Assembly (NCBI RefSeq): GCF_007565055.1 | Contig: NC_044552.1 | Coordinates: forward strand, 145,015,358-145,079,357 | Reading direction: 5' to 3' | Origin: Rhinopithecus roxellana | Taxonomy: Eukaryota; Chordata; Mammalia; Primates; Cercopithecidae | DNA length: 64,000 nt | Notes under the pieces: model-generated | Told to the model about the DNA's origin: nothing | Seen by the model: the letters and a program-made list of their open reading frames with translations, nothing else | The model's database searches: none | Translations under genes and position numbers: made by a program | Part shown: piece by piece, positions 58,099 to 64,000 of the stretch | Layout of the letters: the number at the start of each line of letters is the position of its first letter | Numbering within the stretch: position 1 is the stretch's first letter

Positions 58099-58609
58099 CT
58101 CGAGTAAATGGCATTGTGCTATGCCCTTATGACAGTTACAGCATCACTAAGTTATGGGAATTTTTCAGCTTCATTATCATCTTCTGGGACCACCATCATA
58201 TATGTGGTCCATCAATGTCCAAAATATCCTTATGCAACACATGACTGTAGATATAAACAAAAAACAGTACTAACATAATATGGCAAATATGTTAAGGTGA
58301 ATTTGCAAATCTAGCTTGGTACTGCCAAAATTATACAAAGAAACAGATATAGCAGGGAGACAGAATCTGTCCTATGACTTACCTAAACCCATCATAAGCA
58401 ATCAAGTTATAACTGCATATAATAAAAAGAGTTGGAAGATAACAGATTTTAAATGCTTTCAAAAGTAATACGTCTAATGAGTGTCATCTTACAAACGAAT
58501 AACAAATTTGAGCCCTTTGACATTGATTATTCTATTATTTATTTACACCATTTTCAAAACAGGATTTGAGACACTCTGTTTAATTCAATTACTAGTCCCA
58601 TCATTTACT

Positions 58610-58614
58610 GTGTG

Positions 58615-58652
<38 letters not shown>

Positions 58653-58690
58653 CAGTATATATATACACACAAACATACATAGTGTACATA
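58610..58690. repeat. GT microsatellite with TATA extension
   Basis: An uninterrupted TG run at about 58619-58648, followed by TA and CA tracts. Confidence 0.93.
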
Positions 58691-59571
58691 TCATAATATA
58701 TTCATGCTCTCCTCAGATTAATCTCAGATTAATCTGATGCCCCTGACAGTTCAAAATGATGCCCCAGCATCTGATAACATTGTAAATTTTATGGTCTCTC
58801 TCTCCCTCCTCATCTGTTTTTTGCAAGAAGTTGGTTAATTTAAAAATTCCAATAGAAATAACTTAATTCAATATTTCTCAATCTTTTCAATTTAGAATCT
58901 TTAACTCATGAAACCCAATCTCAACACTGACACAAATGCAGCACCCTTTTACATTCTTGTAACTTTTCAATTTTATAATAATCAATAATGCATCAGTAAG
59001 CACTATGTACAACATCATCTTAGTTAATGATAATATATTTATATGATAATACATTTTTAAGCCATTATACAACAAAATGCTATGCTTTTTCTCTTGGTGG
59101 TGGAATTAAAAGTAGTTTGAAAATTTTTCTTTGGATTTACTCTTTTATCCAATTTTTACAAAGTTTATGTATTATTGCATAAATTAAATAATAGAAGTCT
59201 CCAAAAGAATGTTGGCTCTAGTCAAGATTAAGCAAAATTATAAAATTAGGTTCATCTCAATTATAAAATGTGTACCTTAATCAATGAAATGAAGACTGTA
59301 TGATATTTAGTATTTACTTTTATGATTCAACTCCATGGTAAAAGAACAAACACAGCATTGCTTTCCACAGAGAGGACTGAAAGCAAAATAAGGGCACTGA
59401 AATAATGCCTAATGAGTTCCTTCCACACCTCGACAACAGAAAACCAGTAAAATGTGCTCCAGTCACTTATACAATTAGTGAGTGCAGATCTCTCAGCCGT
59501 CCTCTTTAAGAATTCTGGGTGATCAGCACAAGTTGTTAAGAATTGAAAAAGATTCCTTTTAGAAGCTTGCT

Positions 59572-59622
59572 TGGAAGGAGGGAGGGAGAGAAGAGGAAGA
59601 GAGAGACGGAGACAAGAGAAAC
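59572..59622 (+). repeat. Purine (GGA/GAGA) tract
   Basis: About 50 bases almost entirely A and G, e.g. 'ggagggagggagagaagagg'. Confidence 0.85.
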
Positions 59623-59980
59623 AGATGGTTGCAGATCTTCACAGAGTATGCCACATTAACCACAGAGCAATGATTTACAGTGTTTACTGTAAATGTGCAG
59701 AGAACAGTCCAAATCAGTAAATGTGCACCTACCTTCAGAACTACAAAATACTGTAGTTCTGCCAAACCAAGTAATATCTTTCAGGGAATCACAAGTCACA
59801 CAGACATGTAACAGAATGTTTACCTTGATTTTGGTAAGTTACTGGTATAGTGATGATAAAATCTGGAATGATAAGGAACCAGTGTGGGGCTCAGATACCC
59901 GGCAGGCCAGAGGCAGGGGCTACTAGCGTACTCCATGGACAATCAGGTGAGGTCTGGGGGCTGAATAAGCTCTGACTCCA

Positions 59981-61181
59981 AATTAGCAAGAAAAAAAAAT
60001 GGGCTAAGGACATGAATAGACAATTCTCAAAAGAAGAGATACAAATGGCCAACAAGAATATGAAAAAATGCTCAACATCACTAATGATCAGGGATATGCA
60101 AATCAAAACCACAATGCAATACCACTTCACTCCTGCATGAATGGCCGTAATGAAAAAATCAAAAAACAATAGAGGTTGGCAAGGATGCAGTGAAAAGGGA
60201 ACTCTGCTGGAAATGTAAACTAGTACAACCACTATGGAATACAGTGTGGAGATTCCTTAAAGAAGTAAAAGTAGAACTACCATTTGATCCAGCAATCCCA
60301 TTACTGGGTATCTACCCAGAGGAAAAGAAGCCATTATACAAAAAAGATGCTTGCACACACATGTTTATAGCAGCACAATTCGCAATTGCAAAAATATGGA
60401 ATCAGTCCAAATGCCCATCGATCAATGAGTGAATAAAGAAATTGTGGTGCATGTGTATATATATGTGTGTGTGTATATACTATTAATACTATACAAATAG
60501 TATATATACTATTATATATTATATTTATATATTATATATTAATATATATTAATATATAATATTTTTGCAGTTGCTAACTGTGCTGCTATAAACATGTGTG
60601 TGCAAGCATCTTTTTTGTGTAATGGCTCCTTTTCCAAATGCTCACCTCTGATGGGCATTTGGGCGGCTCCATATTTTTGCAATTGCAAATTGTGCTGCTA
60701 TAAACATGCGTGTGCAAGCATCTTTTTTATATATAATATAGATATTATTATATATTATATATATACTAATAGTATGGTATATATATAGTATATGAATAAT
60801 ACTATTCAGCCATTAACAAGGAATGAAATAATGGCATTTTCAGCAACCTGGATGAAACTAGAGACCATTATTCTAAGTGAAGTAACTCAGGAATGGACAA
60901 CCAAACACCGTATGTTCTGACTCATAAGTGGGAGCTAAGCTGTGAGCATCCGAAGGTGTAAGAATGACACAATGGACTTTGGGGACTGGGGGTGGGAGGG
61001 GGGTGGGTGGAAGTGGGGGTGAGGGATAAAATTCTATAAATCGGGTATAGTGTATACTGCTTGGGTGATGGGTGCATCAAAATCTCACCAAATCACCACT
61101 AAAGAACTTACTCATGTAACCAAACACCACCTGTTCCCCCAAAAACCTATGGAAATAAAATAAATAAATAAATAAATAGCT
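59981..61181 (+). mobile_element. 5'-truncated L1 with internal rearrangement
   Basis: ORF2 end words ('atgaatagacaattctcaaa', 'ccagcaatcccattactggg'), a 3' UTR of L1PB/L1MA type ('ttcccccaaaaacctatgga') and a TAAA tail. A perfect 13-bp target duplication, 'agctctgactcca', lies at 59968-59980 and 61182-61194. The body is interrupted at 60450-60800. Confidence 0.92.
60450..60800. repeat. TA/TG microsatellites enclosing two inverted copies of the host L1
   Basis: (TG)n/(TA)n from 60450 to 60562. Inverted copies of the L1 segment 60321-60425 lie at about 60563-60636 and 60650-60728, then (TA)n to 60800. The shared core in both inverted copies is 'gtgctgctataaacatg', which is the complement of 60362-60378 in the same L1. 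Confidence 0.88.
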
Positions 61182-62380
61182 AGCTCTGACTCCACATGCA
61201 TACCAGGCAAGGTCTGTAGGCAAACTCAGGAAACAATACAGCTTATTCCATGTATACACAACTGGCAATACAGTAGAAATGTTTGAAGAACGCAGTCTTT
61301 CAAAAGATAGGCTTCCATGAGACTAGGGTGAGGCACTGGTAATAGCACTGATTTTGATAGTGTAAAGGTAAATAAAATGAAAGTTCCTTTGTTCAATATA
61401 TATAAAGGAGAGGCAACTACACTGCTCCTTCCCTTCCCTTAGGGTTCTCCTTAAAACAAATTAGACCCAATTTTTTTTTTATCAGGAAATAGATAAACCC
61501 AGTCTCGTTTTCCAAGTTAAGTTAAACACAGGAGTTGTTGAGGTGGTGGACAGAAACCATCACAACATGGCACATCTAGTTGTCTCTCACAGAGACAAGT
61601 GTTCATTGTTCTTTCTCCTACTTTACTGAATATTTGTGTGAAATTCTGTCTAGACTTTGTCATCTTTAACCAACTGCCTGCATGCACTTAACCATACATG
61701 CACACTTAATTGTAAATTGTATTTTCTCTGTATTCTATGTTGGTACCAAGAGGTACCAGTGTTGGTAGGATTTTTTATTTCTCCAATAGATAATAACAAA
61801 AATAAATGTCAGCTTCCCCCCAAGTGTGACTCCCCTCATGACTGGTGAATGGTTACCTGTGGCAATTGCAGCTAAAAGTTTCCCAGGCCAGATACGGCTG
61901 GAAATGGGTCCAGTGTCTCCTTGCTCTGTGTAATAGGTAGAGCTTCTCTCCCCTCAACCACTACCTCTCAGCAATCCCTCTTGATACCTTACTTCCCACC
62001 CCGGCATAAGCCCACCCTTCCCTGCACCAGCAGAGCCCATCTCTGAAGCTAGAGATGGTGGGGCCACAAGAGGCTGAATGGAAAAGCACAAGGAAGGTGG
62101 TCCTGCTCACTCCTTCCTAGGTGAAGGGTGAATAGTCATTTCCTCCCAGTTGATCAATTTCTAAACTGATCGTCAATTATAAAGACTATCAAATTTGCTT
62201 CACAATTATGAATGCCAATAGGCTGAATCAAAACCCTTTATTAAGTACTCATCAAAACATAGCATATTAAATAATACTTAACAGTTTTAATTTTAATCAT
62301 TTGTTTTTAGTTTTAACCAAGGTGAAGTTCATTTTACAAACAATTTTGAGACAAAAATCGAATTTTAAAAATTCAAATTA

Positions 62381-62681
62381 GGCCGGGTGCGATGGATCAA
62401 GCCTGTAATCCCAGCACTTTGGGAGGCCGAGACGGGCGGATCACGAGGTCAGGAGTTCGAGACCATCCTGGCTAACACGGTGAAACCCCGTCTCTACTAA
62501 AAAATACAAAAAGCTAGCCGGGCGAGGTGGCGGGCACCTGTAGTCCCAGCTACTTGGCAGGCTGAGGCAGGAAAATGGCGTAAACCTGGGAGGCGGAACT
62601 TGCAGTGAGCTGAGATCCGGCCACTGCACTCCAGCCCGGGCGACAGAGCGAGACTCCGTCTCAAAAAAAAAAAAAAAAAAA
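62381..62681 (+). mobile_element. AluYR-type Alu (Old World monkey lineage)
   Basis: Near-consensus young Alu with 'gctgagatccggccactg' and 'gcgagactccgtctc'. A perfect 13-bp flank 'aaaaattcaaatt' lies at 62367-62379 and 62682-62694. Confidence 0.95.
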
Positions 62682-63769
62682 AAAAATTCAAATTGAATGA
62701 AAACAAAACAAACAGCAACAACAAAGCTTCCGTAAGTATAGCCAAAGTATATCTGGAAGCTGGTGTTTAAGAATATAGAGTATATTTTTTTGTTTTCTGT
62801 TTAGAGGTATTAGTGAATACACACAAATTCACATTTCTTTTTAAGGAACCACTTGAATGTGTATGGCTCCTAAAACAATCAGTTGAGTTGCCATATGCAT
62901 ACGCATGAAATAAACCAATGGCAGACCCAGTGTGTAGCTCTTCAAGCTCAAGCCTGTACTACAGATGGTATTTATTGTCACATAGGAAGCCTGTCAGCCT
63001 GTTTATAGTACTAAAGAGAAGATTGAACACCTAGAGGTGGAAAAGGGTTTGGGCTCCTTTTATTGCACCTCCTGTACAAATCTCTCTCCTCATCTCTTCC
63101 CACCCCTATTTTAGTGATCATTAACTTCCAACACGAAAAAAGTAGAAAAACAATATCTAAAAGCAATGTCTCATTGTCTCCTAAAGGAAAGCATCTTAAT
63201 AGCTCTCCATATTGGAATTCATAAAAAAAAAAAAATGCTTCATAGCTTTTCTCTCTTAGGTTCTGTCAATTTAAATTTCAAATCTGGAATTGTAACTTAC
63301 ATGAAAACTTGTCTCATCTGTGTCTTAGAAAAGAGAAAAGCAGAAATTTGCACAAACTCAAGTTCAGCATTTCTAAGTTTGCATATTTTCTACCTAACCT
63401 TTATTTGTGAAGCCACTTTAGAGAATTGTCTCACCAAATTGATAAAATAACTTATGCAATTTGTATGTTTTCAGCTCTGCCAGATGAGCAGCTCTGAAAG
63501 TCAGCCAAAGAAAATGCAGGCTCAAAGTCAGAGCAAATTTCCCAACAGCAAAGCAATGAGGCCTTTGCTGCCTGCCTTGGGAGACCGGCCGGCTAACAAA
63601 CCAGAGGCTCTGAAATTTAGAAGGGGCAAAAAACTCAAGTCATATACACCATACAATGGAAGAACATGGGCTTAATGAGCCAATGCTTTTTCCCTTTTCT
63701 GTTTATATGTGTGGCACAGATCCACAGATCAGGACTATCACAAATTCAAGGTACCTGATAGGTTTTTTA

Positions 63770-63970
63770 TTTTGCATTCCTAAGTAATTATCATCTCCTA
63801 TACACTTCACAGCAATGCCTCAATATTTCTTCATGATATAAGGCAGGTAATAATGATCAATTGTGTCTTATGGCTATAGAAATGTAGACCAAGAGACCTG
63901 AAAAATTTGACTAATAATTTGCCTGAGGTCATAAATAAATGAGCAGGATATCCAGAAATAAGTGTTTAAT
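63770..63970 (+). repeat. Possible MIR relic
   Basis: 'cacttcacagcaatgcctca' and 'gcctgaggtcataaataaat' followed by 'gcaggatatccagaaataag' loosely fit the MIR 3' half. Confidence 0.4.
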
Positions 63971-63986
63971 TTCCTAATTTTTTGCT

Positions 63987-64000
63987 TTTTTTTTTTTTTT
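63987..64000 (-). repeat. Poly-T run at the window edge
   Basis: Fourteen T bases reach the last base. This could be the tail of an antisense Alu or L1 that continues outside, which cannot be decided here. Confidence 0.6.

Larger units (their letters stand above)
56142..58247 (-). mobile_element. DNA transposon with CAGTCATG termini, interrupted by two Alus and an LTR
   Basis: Starts 'cagtcatgagtcacttaagg' and ends 'atgcaacacatgactg', imperfect inverted termini flanked by TA on both sides, as in Tc1/pogo-type elements. Subterminal 'accatagagtatatttacac' and 'ctactgtaccgaatactgta' blocks are recognisable. Minus the later insertions it is about 1.2 kb. The family (perhaps Tigger-related) is not certain. 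Orientation is set by the transposase remnant. Confidence 0.65.
1..64000 (-). other. UTRN: Internal segment of the utrophin gene body (introns plus 20 coding exons)
   Basis: All coding evidence in the window belongs to one minus-strand gene. Twenty exons of 78-242 bp join in frame into 975 codons with CH1, CH2 and spectrin-repeat signatures matching utrophin, the autosomal paralogue of dystrophin. Exon sizes track dystrophin exons 3-23 closely (93, 78, 93, 173 ... 242, 181, 146, 213). The equivalent of dystrophin exon 9 is absent. Multi-exon structure with intact splice sites rules out a processed copy. The protein is a cortical cytoskeletal linker between F-actin and the dystroglycan complex at the muscle membrane, neuromuscular junction and many non-muscle cells. 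The start codon, promoters and C-terminal WW/EF/ZZ region are outside the window. Confidence 0.97.
50198..64000 (-). other. UTRN: Partial intron 5' of the CH1 exon
   Basis: It holds three Alus (52914, 56418, 57356) and the AluYR at 62381, plus an Alu at 50457; L1 3' ends (52085, 59981); a nested DNA transposon (56142-58247); MIR and L2 relics; and GT microsatellites. I see nothing identifiable in about 54650-55440, 58700-59980 apart from purine-rich tracts, 61200-62370 and 62700-63760. No utrophin exon was found here. Confidence 0.85.

Noticed and set aside
50198..64000. Upstream utrophin exon (QKKTFTKWINARF) or alternative promoter exon
   Set aside because: No matching minus-strand sequence and no CpG-rich segment seen.
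1..64000. CRISPR arrays, bacterial operons, phage genes or tRNA/rRNA genes
   Set aside because: Tandem structures found are microsatellites or Alu/L1 derivatives; no regular repeat-spacer pattern, prokaryotic gene organisation or structural RNA was seen.

Overview
This window is primate nuclear DNA and holds the 5'-proximal part of one large gene, utrophin (UTRN), on the minus strand. Twenty coding exons were read out between 50197 and 6912. Every one has a canonical acceptor (AG) and donor (GT), the frame is continuous through all junctions, and together they give 2,925 nt (975 codons) with no stop. They correspond to about residues 48-1022 of the roughly 3,430-residue protein. The first exon(s) with the initiator Met lie beyond position 64000. 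The next exon, homologous to dystrophin exon 24, lies before position 1. I compared with human utrophin and dystrophin from memory only.

The organism is most likely an Old World monkey. The youngest Alu copies (40295-40599, 62381-62681) are AluY-type with a right-arm variant reading 'gagatccggccactg', which I associate with the cercopithecid AluYR lineage. The predicted protein is close to human utrophin but not identical.

Layout in transcription order (high to low coordinates): 64000-50198 is a partial intron full of repeats. 50197-47991 carries three exons of calponin-homology domain 1 (CH1). 45793-42290 carries three exons of CH2. 37617-37414 is hinge 1 and the start of the rod. 36153-24806 covers spectrin repeats 1-3. 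23973-23804 is the end of repeat 3 plus a proline-rich hinge-2-like segment. 19810-6912 covers spectrin repeats 4-6. Downstream intron sequence runs to position 1. The product binds F-actin through the CH pair and rod and, through C-terminal parts outside the window, the dystroglycan complex.

The rest is intron and interspersed repeats. There are about 18 Alu copies; L1 fragments old and young; L2 and MIR relics; MER5/MER20-type DNA transposon relics; a two-LTR THE1-type MaLR element with a perfect 5-bp target duplication; a solo MaLR LTR nested in a TA-flanked DNA transposon; an MLT1 LTR; and a short solo LTR with a 6-bp target duplication that suggests an ERVK-class insertion.

I see no second protein-coding gene, no tRNA or rRNA, no CRISPR array and no CpG-island promoter. 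The most unusual structures are an L1 interrupted by AT microsatellites and two inverted duplicates of its own sequence (60450-60800), an Alu whose 5' end has been amplified in tandem (9801-9945), an AT-rich palindrome cluster (5690-5995), and a chimeric AluS/AluY lacking target duplications (4971-5277). None of these amounts to a new functional system.
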